A stretch of DNA of 64,000 nt, taken from NCBI GenBank assembly GCA_963529665.1, contig CAUSAG010000003.1, forward strand, positions 73,286 through 137,285, written 5' to 3'. Position 1 is the stretch's first letter. Each line of letters begins with the position of its first letter. The notes below the pieces were generated by a model. It saw only the letters and a list, made by a program, of their open reading frames with translations. It did no database searches and was not told the DNA's origin. Source of the DNA: Kingella_B sp963529665 (lineage in GTDB: Bacteria > Pseudomonadota > Gammaproteobacteria > Burkholderiales > Neisseriaceae). Below, one piece after another: positions 26,478 through 34,939 of this stretch. Made by a program: the position numbers and the translations under genes.

Positions 26478-26531
26478 TTAGCTTCGCAGAAACTTCGTTT
26501 TAGCTTCGCAGAAACTTCGTTTTCAGGCTGC
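26478..26531. repeat. DUS-linked repeat family C, tandem copies
   Basis: TTTTAGCTTCGCAGAAACTTCG occurs twice head to tail, and the second copy runs into TTTTCAGGCTGCC. Related units: 1442-1506, 30992-31032, 39538-39580. Confidence 0.6.
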
Positions 26532-26762
26532 CTTCTGCCGCTTTGCCCAGTCCACGGCGGCCTGCATGGCGGCGCGTGCCTGTGGGCTGTTTTTCCAGCA
26601 GGTGCTGCCGGTGAGCGCCACGCCCTGTTGCAGCATATCGTCCACATTGGCGGCGGCGAGCTTGGCCACGTCGTCCAAGCCCATTTGCTGTAAGCGTTGC
26701 AGCACGGTTTTGCCGATGCCTTTTTCAGCGAGCAGGGATTGGGTTTCTTCTTGGCTGAACAT
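26523..26762 (-). CDS. Small helix-hairpin-helix protein
   Basis: 79 residues. EKGIGKTVLQRLQQMGLDDVAKLAAANVDDML has the look of a non-specific nucleic-acid-binding HhH unit, as in pathogenicity-locus-like proteins. The 3' end of the frame overlaps a DUS. The function is unknown. It is part of the iscU-iscA cassette. Confidence 0.75.
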   Translation of the reverse strand: MFSQEETQSLLAEKGIGKTVLQRLQQMGLDDVAKLAAANVDDMLQQGVALTGSTCWKNSPQARAAMQAAVDWAKRQKAA

Positions 26763-26830
26763 AGGCTTGCTCCTTATTCGTGTTTCGCAATGTTTGGGGG
26801 TGCAGGCTGCCTGAAACCACCTGCCCTGCC

Positions 26831-27319
26831 CTACGCGCCACCGTGCAACACCAGCCGCATCACCGACACGGTTTCACCGTTGTGCGGCCGCGTTTCGATT
26901 TCGCGCCAGCCGTATTTGGCATATACCGCCTGCACGTCGGGGGTGTAAAGATAGAGTTCGGGCAGGCCGAGCCGCCGCGCTTCAAGCAGGGCGTGTTCCA
27001 CCAGATGCCTGCCCACGCCGCGCCCGCGTGCTTCGGGCAACACGAACACGTCGCCCAGCCAGTATTCGTATTGCGGCAGTGCAGCGATGTCGTGCCGTTT
27101 CAGTGCTGCCGAGCCGAGCAGCCGTCCGCCGTCCACCGCCAGCCAAGCAAGCGGCAGGCCGTGGCCTTCCAAGCAGCGGGCGTAATAGGCGCGGATTTTT
27201 TCCACGTTCTGCCACGGTGCGAAGTCGTGCCATTCGGCGTGCAGGGCGTGCGCGAGGGTGTCAATATGCTGCGGCTGTTCTGCCAGCGGGACGATGTTTA
27301 TCGGCAAAATAGCCTCCAA
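26831..27319 (-). CDS. GNAT family N-acetyltransferase
   Basis: 162 residues with the GNAT acetyl-CoA loop in VLPEARGRGVGRHLVEHAL near 95-113 and a C-terminal strand YTPDVQAVYAKYGWRE. The substrate cannot be inferred. It is flanked on both sides by hybrid-dialect DUS copies (26801-26812 and 27323-27334). Confidence 0.88.
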   Translation of the reverse strand: MEAILPINIVPLAEQPQHIDTLAHALHAEWHDFAPWQNVEKIRAYYARCLEGHGLPLAWLAVDGGRLLGSAALKRHDIAALPQYEYWLGDVFVLPEARGRGVGRHLVEHALLEARRLGLPELYLYTPDVQAVYAKYGWREIETRPHNGETVSVMRLVLHGGA

Positions 27320-27409
27320 GGGTGCAGGCTGCCTGAACCTTTATCCGGCCTGCAACAGACGCATTGCGGTGCAGGCTGCCTTTGGGGCTTTCGGGTTACC
27401 TAAAAACCG

Positions 27410-28036
27410 TTAGGCGGCGAAGCGATCATACACGGCATCAATATCGGCGCAGGCGCGTTGAACCGCTGCTTCCCGATTATCACCCGATGTGCCTTCGGCG
27501 CGGACGGTGTCCACAGAAGCGAAACCCAAGAAGCCGCCGAGCAGGGATTTCAGGTAGCTTGAAGCGAAATCCATCTGCGCCATCGGACCTGCGGAATAAA
27601 CGATGCTGCTGGCTTGCAACAGCAGCACTTTGTGTGCGCCCATCAGGCCTTGCGGTGCGCCGTCTTCGCCGAAACGGAAGGTTTCGCCGGCCACGACCAG
27701 ATTGTCCAGCCAGTCTTTCAGGCGGGCGGGGATGCTGAAGTTGTACATCGGATAGGCGATAACGAGACGGCGGGCGGATTTCACTTGGTTCACCACCGAC
27801 ATCATCCGAGCAAATAACGCTGCCTGTTCCGCATTCGGCTGCTGCCTTTGGAACACGGTGGCGATAAACATTTCCACCGCAGCCTTGTCCAACGGCTGGA
27901 TGTCGGTTTCCGCCAGATTGACGGTTTGCACGCTGCCTGCGGGCAGCTTGGCCAGCAGGTGGGCAACCATGCGGTTGGTGGCGGACATGGATGAATGCGG
28001 ATTGGGATGGGCGTTGATAATCAGGGTATCGGTCAT
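27410..28036 (-). CDS. azoR: FMN-dependent NADH-azoreductase family protein
   Basis: 208 residues of the flavodoxin-like fold: an N-terminal IINAHPNPHSSMSATNRM phosphate loop, YPMYNFSIPARLKDWLDNLV near 95-114 and the flavin-contact GEDGAPQGLMG. These match AzoR, which reduces quinones and azo compounds. It lies in the cassette between iscU and iscA. Confidence 0.88.
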   Translation of the reverse strand: MTDTLIINAHPNPHSSMSATNRMVAHLLAKLPAGSVQTVNLAETDIQPLDKAAVEMFIATVFQRQQPNAEQAALFARMMSVVNQVKSARRLVIAYPMYNFSIPARLKDWLDNLVVAGETFRFGEDGAPQGLMGAHKVLLLQASSIVYSAGPMAQMDFASSYLKSLLGGFLGFASVDTVRAEGTSGDNREAAVQRACADIDAVYDRFAA

Positions 28037-28098
28037 TTTGAAGGTCTTTCTGTAAATTGAAAAACTGGGTTGCTATGGATTTATCGGTTTCAGGCTGC

Positions 28099-28365
28099 CT
28101 ATTTCAGCTGGCTGTCCTTGCTGCCGCGCCGGTTGTAGGCAGCCTGAAAACGCTGTTGCTTGTCCGCCTCTTCTTGGCAGGCAATGCACAACTGCACGCC
28201 GGGTAGGGCGCGGCGGCGGGCTTCGGGAATTGGCTCGCCGCATTCGGCGCATTCGCGGGCGCTTTCGCCGGAGGGCAGGTTTTGCCGGGCGGCAGCCAAC
28301 GCGTCGTCCAAATTGGCGTCGATTTGCGCCTGCTCCGCGCCGTCGGGCGCCCAGCCGCCGGCCAT
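28099..28365 (-). CDS. DksA/TraR-type C4 zinc-finger protein
   Basis: 88 residues with an N-terminal helix (AEQAQIDANLDDALAAARQ) and the zinc finger CAECGEPIPEARRRALPGVQLCIAC (four cysteines). It resembles YbiI-type TraR/DksA proteins and may touch RNA polymerase. Its start lies one base after the iscU stop codon, so the two are translationally close. The DUS near the 3' end encodes RFQAAYN. Confidence 0.88.
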   Translation of the reverse strand: MAGGWAPDGAEQAQIDANLDDALAAARQNLPSGESARECAECGEPIPEARRRALPGVQLCIACQEEADKQQRFQAAYNRRGSKDSQLK

Positions 28366-28366
28366 A

Positions 28367-28750
28367 TTAAGCGCCTTTTTTCTTTTTATAATCCGCCACG
28401 GCGGCTTTCACCGCGTCTTCCGCCAAAATCGAGCAGTGGATTTTCACGGGCGGCAGTTCCAGTTCTTCGGCAATTTCGCTGTTTTTGATGGCCAGCGCAT
28501 CATCCAGGCTTTTGCCTTTCACCCATTCGGTAATCAGGCTGGACGAGGCAATGGCGGAGCCGCAGCCGTAGGTTTTGAATTTGGCGTCTTCGATGATGCC
28601 TTGGTCGTTCACTTTGATTTGCAGGCGCATCACGTCGCCGCAGGCGGGCGCGCCCACCATGCCGGTGCCGACGTCGCTGTCGTCTTTGTCGAACGTGCCG
28701 ACGTTGCGTGGGTTTTCGTAATGGTCGATGACTTTGTCGCTGTATGCCAT
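28367..28750 (-). CDS. iscU: Fe-S cluster scaffold IscU
   Basis: 127 residues with cluster ligands C37, C63 and C106, D39, and the LPPVK chaperone-recognition motif at 99-103. All key residues are present. Upstream on the same strand are an AT-rich lipoprotein gene and then iscS. Downstream are the acquired cassette and iscA. Its GC-rich codon use resembles the cassette more than iscS, so it may have come with the import. Confidence 0.96.
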   Translation of the reverse strand: MAYSDKVIDHYENPRNVGTFDKDDSDVGTGMVGAPACGDVMRLQIKVNDQGIIEDAKFKTYGCGSAIASSSLITEWVKGKSLDDALAIKNSEIAEELELPPVKIHCSILAEDAVKAAVADYKKKKGA

Positions 28751-28825
28751 GATGTGAGTTCCTTATGGTTGTGTGGTTAAATAAAGTTCGTTAATAGCAA
28801 GTTTCAGGCTGCCTGAAAAATATCA

Positions 28826-29524
28826 TTAATGTTTAGAACAGCCCACTGCCCTTGAAGTGGTTGGTGTTAGATTAACCACTTTGCTGTTGGTAATATCAAA
28901 TAGGTAATATGAATATTCGTATCTGTTGGTGGACGTTGAACCTCCACTTGCGTTAGGTATGGAGCTAAATTCATAATTATTTTGTATCACAATTTCGTAA
29001 TCATGATTGGCATTGGGGATAAATGATAAGCCAAAACCATATTCAGTTTCCGCACTTGCACCAAATAGCACAGATATTGGGCTCAATTGGTCGCCTACTT
29101 TTTGCATAAATATAACCAATGGTTCCCTTGCATTAACTTTCAATTCTCGTGCTGCATAAGTTTTGCTCCATAAAGGTACGTCAAAATTTTGATGCAGATA
29201 AGTTAAATCAATCTTTGGCATGCCTAGCGAGGAGTAAACGGGAAATTCTTTTAATGCCCATTTATATTCACCAAACCAAAAACTTCTTTTTTCAGTACGA
29301 GTTGGCATTTTGTCTACTAACCGTGCCACATTATCGGACAATGAAATGCAGTTTGAATTGGGAATAACAAATACTTTCGGCTGATTTGTAACTACTTTTA
29401 AATTTGCTGTTTGAGGCGATGTAACCTGTATATCCATGCGATGTGTGTCAAAATTTTCCATCGCAGTGCAGGCAGATAAAGCCACAGTAATGCTTATGAC
29501 AAGATAGGTTTTTACAGTATTCAT
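28826..29524 (-). CDS. Hypothetical lipoprotein inserted between iscS and iscU
   Basis: 232 residues with a lipobox LSAC giving an acylated C19. The rest is probably a beta-rich periplasmic domain, with DYEIVIQNNYEF and NRYEYSYYLFDITN segments. No family is recognised. The gene is strikingly AT-rich, has no DUS, and sits between iscS and iscU where most relatives have nothing. The flanks at 28801 and 29693 carry native DUS. It looks like a recent horizontal gain. Confidence 0.8.
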   Translation of the reverse strand: MNTVKTYLVISITVALSACTAMENFDTHRMDIQVTSPQTANLKVVTNQPKVFVIPNSNCISLSDNVARLVDKMPTRTEKRSFWFGEYKWALKEFPVYSSLGMPKIDLTYLHQNFDVPLWSKTYAARELKVNAREPLVIFMQKVGDQLSPISVLFGASAETEYGFGLSFIPNANHDYEIVIQNNYEFSSIPNASGGSTSTNRYEYSYYLFDITNSKVVNLTPTTSRAVGCSKH

Positions 29525-29710
29525 ATTAAATATAATATTCTCTCATAACGCGCCTGAATTATTTATTCGGCAGAAATATTTTACTATTGAATGAGCCAAT
29601 CATTTTTTATTGCTAATTGCGTAATAAACAAACACATTTATTGTGTTGTAAATGAGATTTGGTGGGCAACAAGTTGCCCACCCTACGTTTGTTTTCAGGC
29701 AGCCTGAAAA

Positions 29711-30928
29711 TCAATGCGCCGCCCACTCCACGCTATCCAAATCCACCCCCTCTTTAAACATCTCCCACAGCGGCGACAATTCGCGCAGTTTGCCAATTCT
29801 GGATTTGATGAGTTCGGCGGCGAATTTTATATCGGCTTCGCTGGTCATGCGCCCGAAGGTGATACGTAGCGATGAGTGTGCCAATTCGTCGTTGCGCCCG
29901 AGTGCGCGCAAAACATAGCTGGGTTCTAGGCTGGCGGATGTGCAAGCGGAGCCGCTGGATACGGCGATTTCTTTTACCGCCATAATCAGGCTTTCGCCTT
30001 CCACAAAGTTGAAGCTCACGTTTAAATTGGTGGCGACGCGGTGTTCCAAATCGCCGTTGATATACACTTCTTCAATGCCTGCGATGCCGTCCAAAAAGAT
30101 TTTGCGCAGTTTCAGCGCGTGGGCGATGTCTTTGTCTAAATCTTGTTTGGCGAGGCGGAAGGCTTCACCCATACCGACGATTTGGTGGGTAGGCAGGGTG
30201 CCGCTGCGGAAACCGCGCTCGTGCCCGCCGCCGTGCATTTGCGCTTCCAAGCGCACGCGGGGTTTGCGGCGCACATACAGCGCACCGATGCCTTTGGGGC
30301 CGTAGATTTTGTGGGCAGACATGGACAGCAGGTCTATATTGCTCGCTTCCACGTCCACAGGCGTTTTGCCGCAGGCTTGGGCGGCATCCACATGGAACAC
30401 GATTTTGTGTTCGCGGCAGATTTTGCCGATGGCGGGGATGTCTTGGATGACGCCGATTTCGTTGTTCACCCACATCACGGAAACCAGAATGGTGTCGGGG
30501 CGGATGGCGGCTTTGAGTTCGTCCAAATCAATCAGGCCGTTTTCTTTTACGCTCAGATAGGTTACTTCAAAGCCTTGGCGTTCCATTTCGCGCATGGTGT
30601 CCAACACGGCTTTGTGTTCGGTTTTAACGGTAATCAGGTGCTTGCCTTTGGTTTTGTAGAACTGGGCCGCGCCTTTGATGGCAAGGTTGTCGGATTCGGT
30701 TGCGCCGCTGGTGAAGATGATTTCTTTAGGGTCGGCATTGATGAGCGCTGCGATGTGGGCGCGGGCTTCTTCCACCGCTTCCTCGGCTTCCCAGCCATAG
30801 GCGTGGCTGCTGGATGCGGGGTTGCCGAATTTATCGGTGAGATAGGGCAGCATTTTATCCAGCACGCGCGGGTCCAGCGGGGTGGTGGCGGCGTAGTCTA
30901 GGTAGATGGGGCGTTTTGGGTTGCTCAT
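29711..30928 (-). CDS. iscS: Cysteine desulfurase IscS
   Basis: A PLP enzyme taking sulfur from cysteine for Fe-S clusters and tRNA thiolation. The 405 residues include ATTPLDPRV, the lysine region MSAHKIYGPKGIGALY near 202-217, and the active-site loop SGSACTSASLEPSYV with the catalytic cysteine near 329. Length and motifs are typical. It is separated from iscR by about 100 bases that include a family C repeat (30992-31032). Confidence 0.97.
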   Translation of the reverse strand: MSNPKRPIYLDYAATTPLDPRVLDKMLPYLTDKFGNPASSSHAYGWEAEEAVEEARAHIAALINADPKEIIFTSGATESDNLAIKGAAQFYKTKGKHLITVKTEHKAVLDTMREMERQGFEVTYLSVKENGLIDLDELKAAIRPDTILVSVMWVNNEIGVIQDIPAIGKICREHKIVFHVDAAQACGKTPVDVEASNIDLLSMSAHKIYGPKGIGALYVRRKPRVRLEAQMHGGGHERGFRSGTLPTHQIVGMGEAFRLAKQDLDKDIAHALKLRKIFLDGIAGIEEVYINGDLEHRVATNLNVSFNFVEGESLIMAVKEIAVSSGSACTSASLEPSYVLRALGRNDELAHSSLRITFGRMTSEADIKFAAELIKSRIGKLRELSPLWEMFKEGVDLDSVEWAAH

Positions 30929-31031
30929 GGTTGGTTTCCTCAGTGGTTGTGTTATGAAAGAGATTTATTGGTTTAACAGGCGAAATGGGTTTTAGCTTCG
31001 CAGAAGCTCGTAAACTCGCTTTCAGGCTGCC

Positions 31032-31478
31032 TTAAACGTGGATATGAGTAAGCGTTACAACGTGTTCTTTCGGGGTTTGGTCTTGGGCGATCAGGTGGGC
31101 AAGGGTTACGCTGCTTAAATGGTTGTATATGGTGTGGTTCAGGCTTTCCCATAGATTATGGGTGATGCAGGGCGCACCGCCGTGGCAATCGGCTTTGCCG
31201 CTGCATTGGGTGGCATCTAGCCTGTCTTCGGCGGCGGTGATGATTTGGGCGATGTTGATTTGGCTAGCGGGTTTGCCCAGCACATAGCCGCCGCCTGGCC
31301 CGCGCACGCTTTCCACCAATCCTGCGCGGCGCAATTTGCTAAATAATTGTTCCAAATAAGACAATGAGATTTTTTGACGTTCGCTGATGGCGTTGAGTTT
31401 GACGGCGTTGCCTTGCGTGTTCATGGCTAAATCAACCATGGCGGTTACGGCGAAACGTCCTTTGGTGGTTAATCTCAT
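31032..31478 (-). CDS. iscR: Fe-S-sensing transcriptional regulator IscR
   Basis: An Rrf2-family regulator of 148 residues. It has an N-terminal winged helix (KGRFAVTAMVDLAMN) and the cluster ligands C92, C98, C104 and H107 exactly as in E. coli IscR. It heads the isc cluster and should repress it when holding a [2Fe-2S] cluster. A matching operator lies about 40 bases upstream at 31517-31541. Confidence 0.97.
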   Translation of the reverse strand: MRLTTKGRFAVTAMVDLAMNTQGNAVKLNAISERQKISLSYLEQLFSKLRRAGLVESVRGPGGGYVLGKPASQINIAQIITAAEDRLDATQCSGKADCHGGAPCITHNLWESLNHTIYNHLSSVTLAHLIAQDQTPKEHVVTLTHIHV

Positions 31479-31516
31479 GGGGTGTTCCTTGTGGCTTGGT
31501 GGGGCGGAATTGTGCT

Positions 31517-31541
31517 ATTTCTGAGTGATTTAGTCAAGTAT
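31517..31541 (-). promoter_or_regulatory. Type 1 IscR operator overlapping the isc promoter
   Basis: On the minus strand ATACTTGACTAAATCACTCAGAAAT matches the published type 1 IscR motif (ATASYYGACTRWWWYAGTCRRSTAT) at 22 of 25 positions. A -35 TTGACT (31537-31532) lies inside it, and CACAAT at the expected 17-base spacing could be the -10. Position before iscR fits autoregulation. The rest of 31546-31789 holds DUS copies and no gene. Confidence 0.7.
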
Positions 31542-31789
31542 AACGGGGTGGGCTGGGGCAGCCTGAAAACGGCTGTGGTTGTGCGTTGCGCTGCGGATTG
31601 GGTAGGCGCTTGGCTTGCAGCCCAATTGGCTTTGTTGAACGGCGCGATAGTGGGCAAATGAAAACCGAAACGGGTGCGATTGTTTGCTCGTTTCGGTTTT
31701 TGCGTTATGCGATGCGGGATAGGCAAGAAGCGGCAAGGCAGCCTGAAAACCATGATGCGGTTGCCAAGCAAACATGGTTTTCAGGCTGC

Positions 31790-32692
31790 CTATTCTTTGG
31801 AGCGCGGATGAAATTTGTCCACCACTTGTTTGAGCCGTTCATTGGCAACGTGGGTGTAGATTTGCGTGGTGGAAATATTGGAATGCCCAAGTAGCATTTG
31901 CACCACGCGCAAATCGGCGCCGTGGTTCACTAAATGTGTGGCAAAGGCGTGGCGCAAATCGTGCGGCGAAATATGCGGTATGCCAACTTGCTCGGCATAG
32001 CGTGAAACCGCCATCCAAGCGAGCTGGCGGCTAATGCCTGTTTTCTTTTGCGACACAAACAGCGCATCGCAACGGGTGTTTTTTAGCAGGGCAGGGCGGG
32101 CGCGTTGCAAATAGATTTCCAGCCAATACACGGCTTCTTCGCCCATGGGCACAATGCGCTGTTTGTCGCCCTTGCCAATGGTGCGAACCATGCCGCTTTG
32201 CAGGTTGATTTCGTTTAATTGCAGCCCCACCGCTTCGCTTACGCGCAGGCCTGTGGCGTAGATGAGTTCCAGCAGGGCTTTGTCGCGCAGACCGTGCGGG
32301 GTTTCGGTGTTGGGTGCGTTGAGTAAATCGGTGATGTGTTGCTCGGTGATGATAGGTGGCAGGGTGCGTGCTTGCTTGGCGGTGCGCAAATCGCGGCAGG
32401 GATTATCGCGGCGCTGCTCGGTGTCTTCTAGCCAAGCGTAGAGGCGTTTGCAGGCGGATAGGGCGCGGGCGTGCGAGCGCGGCTGTTCGTGGGCAACGTA
32501 AATGGCGGCAGCCAGTTGCATGGCATTGGCGGTTTTCAGGCTGCCTTGTTCGTCTGCCAGCCGTGTGGCGATTTTGGTTAAGTCGCGGCGGTAGGCATCC
32601 AGCGTGTTTTGCGACAGGCGTTCTTGTAGCCAAAGGTGGTCTAGCAAGCGGGTGATTAAATCTAAATCGGTGGTTAAAGTGGCTTCGGGCAT
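31790..32692 (-). CDS. xerD: Site-specific tyrosine recombinase XerD
   Basis: Resolves chromosome dimers at dif together with XerC. The 300 residues hold the SAM-like N-terminal core-binding domain (about 10-100) and the catalytic domain with R (ATGLRVSE), K (GKGDKQR), HxxR (HDLRHAF), H (LGHSNIS) and the tyrosine nucleophile in TTQIYTHV. All six active-site positions are present. Native DUS in frame gives GSLKTAN near 51. Homology favours XerD over XerC. Confidence 0.94.
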   Translation of the reverse strand: MPEATLTTDLDLITRLLDHLWLQERLSQNTLDAYRRDLTKIATRLADEQGSLKTANAMQLAAAIYVAHEQPRSHARALSACKRLYAWLEDTEQRRDNPCRDLRTAKQARTLPPIITEQHITDLLNAPNTETPHGLRDKALLELIYATGLRVSEAVGLQLNEINLQSGMVRTIGKGDKQRIVPMGEEAVYWLEIYLQRARPALLKNTRCDALFVSQKKTGISRQLAWMAVSRYAEQVGIPHISPHDLRHAFATHLVNHGADLRVVQMLLGHSNISTTQIYTHVANERLKQVVDKFHPRSKE

Positions 32693-32906
32693 TTTCAGGC
32701 TGCCTTTGTAATGAAATGTTGTAATTTAATGAAACGGCGTTCGTTATTTTTTGTTAATGCAAAACGGGTTGGTAAAATGGGTTAGGCGGAATGTTTGGCA
32801 GGATAACGCAATAAAATGCGCTGTTTAGAATAAATATTCCTGAATAATCGGCGCAAATTCGGCTTTTTTGGCATTGTTTAATTTTAACAAAACTTTTCAA
32901 AATGGA

Positions 32907-32935
32907 TTGACAAACTACATGTAATTACACACAAT
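32907..32935 (+). promoter_or_regulatory. Promoter of lctP with palindrome in the spacer
   Basis: TTGACA at 32907-32912, 17 bases, then CACAAT at 32930-32935. The spacer includes the perfect palindrome TGTAATTACA at 32920-32929, a good place for a regulator to bind. The leader to the lctP start is about 125 bases long and holds one DUS near 33000. The remainder of 32693-32906 is AT-rich with no gene seen. Confidence 0.6.
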
Positions 32936-33067
32936 GCGCGCCTACTCCGTTGCACAGGAACGAGCCATCGTTTACCCCAAACGTTGGTACAACCCATTTT
33001 CAGGCTGCCTATATGGCTCAACCACGCTAGGCAGATAAGCATAACAATAATTCTCAGGAAAACAACC

Positions 33068-34621
33068 ATGAGCATTTTTCTCTCTATTTTCCCCATCTTA
33101 TTACTGATTGTTTTGATGATAGGCGTGAAGCTATCGGGCGACAAAAGCGCGGTGCTGGCGGTGTTATCCGCCGTGTTGATTGCGATTTTTGCCGTGCCTA
33201 ATGTGAGCGGTTTCACGCCGCCGCAGGGCTATGGTGCAAGCTATGTGGGCTGGGCTTTTGTGGAAGGCATTTTAAAAGCCGTGTTCCCCATTTTAATCAT
33301 CATTTTGATGGCGTTGTTTAGCTACAATATTTTGCTGGAAAGCAAGCAAATTGAAGTGATTAAACAGCAGTTTACCAATATTTCCAGCGATAAGCGCATT
33401 CAAGTTTTGCTGATTGTGTGGGGCTTTGGTGGCTTGCTGGAAGGCATGGCAGGCTTTGGCACGGCGGTGGCGATTCCTGCGGCTATTTTAATAGGCTTGG
33501 GCTTTTCGCCACGCTTTTCTGCGCTGGTTTCGCTGATTGGCAACAGCGTGGCAACGGGCTTTGGCGCGGTTGGTGTGCCTGTGATCACGTTGGCAAAAGA
33601 AGTGTTTGGCTCGGAAGTTACCGCGCAGCAAACGCAAGCCTTGGCGGGTAATGTGATTTTTCAATTGTTTGCGCTGATGTTTTTGGTGCCATTTGTGATT
33701 TTGCTGCTCACCGACACATCTAAAAAATACATTATGCCTAATATTATCTTGGCGGCTGTGGTGGGCGGCTTGTCGCTGGTGGTGCAATTTTGTGCGGCGT
33801 ATTTTATCGGTGCGGAAACGCCGGCCATTTTGGGCAGCATCTCTTGCATTGTGTTCATCGTGTTATACGCCAAAATGACCGAGAAAAAAGATGCCAACGC
33901 CAAGCCGCTTACGCTGGCGCAAATGGGCAAAGCATGGGCGGTTTATGGCTTTATTTTGGTGTTTATTTTGTTGGCAAGCCCGCTGTCTGGACCGATTAGC
34001 GCGTTTTTGAAAACGACTTTGGTGAGCAAAATCCACCTGCCCATTTATGCAGAGGGCAAAACGTTTAACTTTGGCTGGCTGTCTAACGCGGGCTTGATGC
34101 TGTTTTTGGGCGCGTTTATCGGCGGCTTGGTGCAAGGCGTATCGGCGGGCAAGCAGTTCCAAATTTTGGGCGCAACGCTGAAAAAAATGAAAGCATCGGG
34201 CATCACGATTATCAGCTTGGTTGCGATGAGCGCCATCATGAGCCACAGCAGCATGATTGTGGTGATTGCCGATGGATTGGTGAACGCAACGGGCAATTTG
34301 TACCCGCTGTTTGCTCCGCTGGTGGGTGCAATCGGCACGTTTGCCACAGGCAGCGATACGTCGTCTAACATCTTGTTTGGCAAGCTGCAAGCCACGGTTG
34401 CCGACAAAATTGGCGTAAACAAAGCATGGCTGGCGGCTGCCAACACCGCAGGCGCAACAGGCGGCAAAATCATTTCGCCGCAAAGCATTGCCATTGCCGC
34501 TGCGGCTTGCGAACAGCAAGGGCAAGAAGGCGCGTTTTTGCGCTCTGCCATGCCTTATGCTGCGGCTTATGTGTTGATTGCGGGGATTACCGTTTACTGC
34601 TTTGCCGCGCTGGCGTTGTGA
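33068..34621 (+). CDS. lctP: L-lactate permease
   Basis: An inner-membrane lactate/proton symporter with about 12-14 helices. The 517 residues begin MSIFLSIFPILLLIVLMIG and contain GFGGLLEGMAGFGTAVAIPAAIL near 120-140 and NTAGATGGKIISPQS near 460. These match LctP/LldP. The ATG at 33068 follows CAGGAAAAC. In neisserial species lactate is a favoured carbon source; no lactate dehydrogenase is adjacent here. Confidence 0.94.
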   Translation: MSIFLSIFPILLLIVLMIGVKLSGDKSAVLAVLSAVLIAIFAVPNVSGFTPPQGYGASYVGWAFVEGILKAVFPILIIILMALFSYNILLESKQIEVIKQQFTNISSDKRIQVLLIVWGFGGLLEGMAGFGTAVAIPAAILIGLGFSPRFSALVSLIGNSVATGFGAVGVPVITLAKEVFGSEVTAQQTQALAGNVIFQLFALMFLVPFVILLLTDTSKKYIMPNIILAAVVGGLSLVVQFCAAYFIGAETPAILGSISCIVFIVLYAKMTEKKDANAKPLTLAQMGKAWAVYGFILVFILLASPLSGPISAFLKTTLVSKIHLPIYAEGKTFNFGWLSNAGLMLFLGAFIGGLVQGVSAGKQFQILGATLKKMKASGITIISLVAMSAIMSHSSMIVVIADGLVNATGNLYPLFAPLVGAIGTFATGSDTSSNILFGKLQATVADKIGVNKAWLAAANTAGATGGKIISPQSIAIAAAACEQQGQEGAFLRSAMPYAAAYVLIAGITVYCFAALAL

Positions 34622-34939
34622 TGCAGTAAATCTATTTTCAGGCTGCCTTGGTGGAGAGTAATAAGGCAGCCTGAAACTTTGTAAAACCCCTGAGGCAGCC
34701 TGAAAACCAAATTAAGCAAAATCCTGTTGAATGCACCATTTGGAGACAAGCCGCCACTCCATATTTAGCATTTTAGTTTTCAGGCTGCCTTTATGCTGTC
34801 CTTGCAAAACGCAATTAGGCAGCCTGAAAACATCATCGCGCGTATAATCCGCGCTTTTCTCGTTTCAGGCAGCCTGAAAGTCAGCCTGCTTGAATGTTTA
34901 CAACCGAGCATCATCGCTCAAAGATACTAAGGAACAATT
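34622..34939. other. Intergenic region upstream of glmS
   Basis: About 320 bases holding at least six DUS copies (near 34634, 34665, 34691, 34777, 34817 and 34866) and a weak remnant of family A near 34740. TATAAT at 34843-34848 in the context GCGTATAATCCGCG is the likely -10 box of glmS. No gene is supported. Confidence 0.6.

Noticed and set aside
30143..30901. 252-residue open frame antisense to iscS
   Set aside because: Rich in G, F, H and D with no family pattern; shadow of iscS.
33863..34525. 220-residue open frame antisense to lctP
   Set aside because: Very basic and histidine-rich, no motif; shadow of a membrane protein gene.
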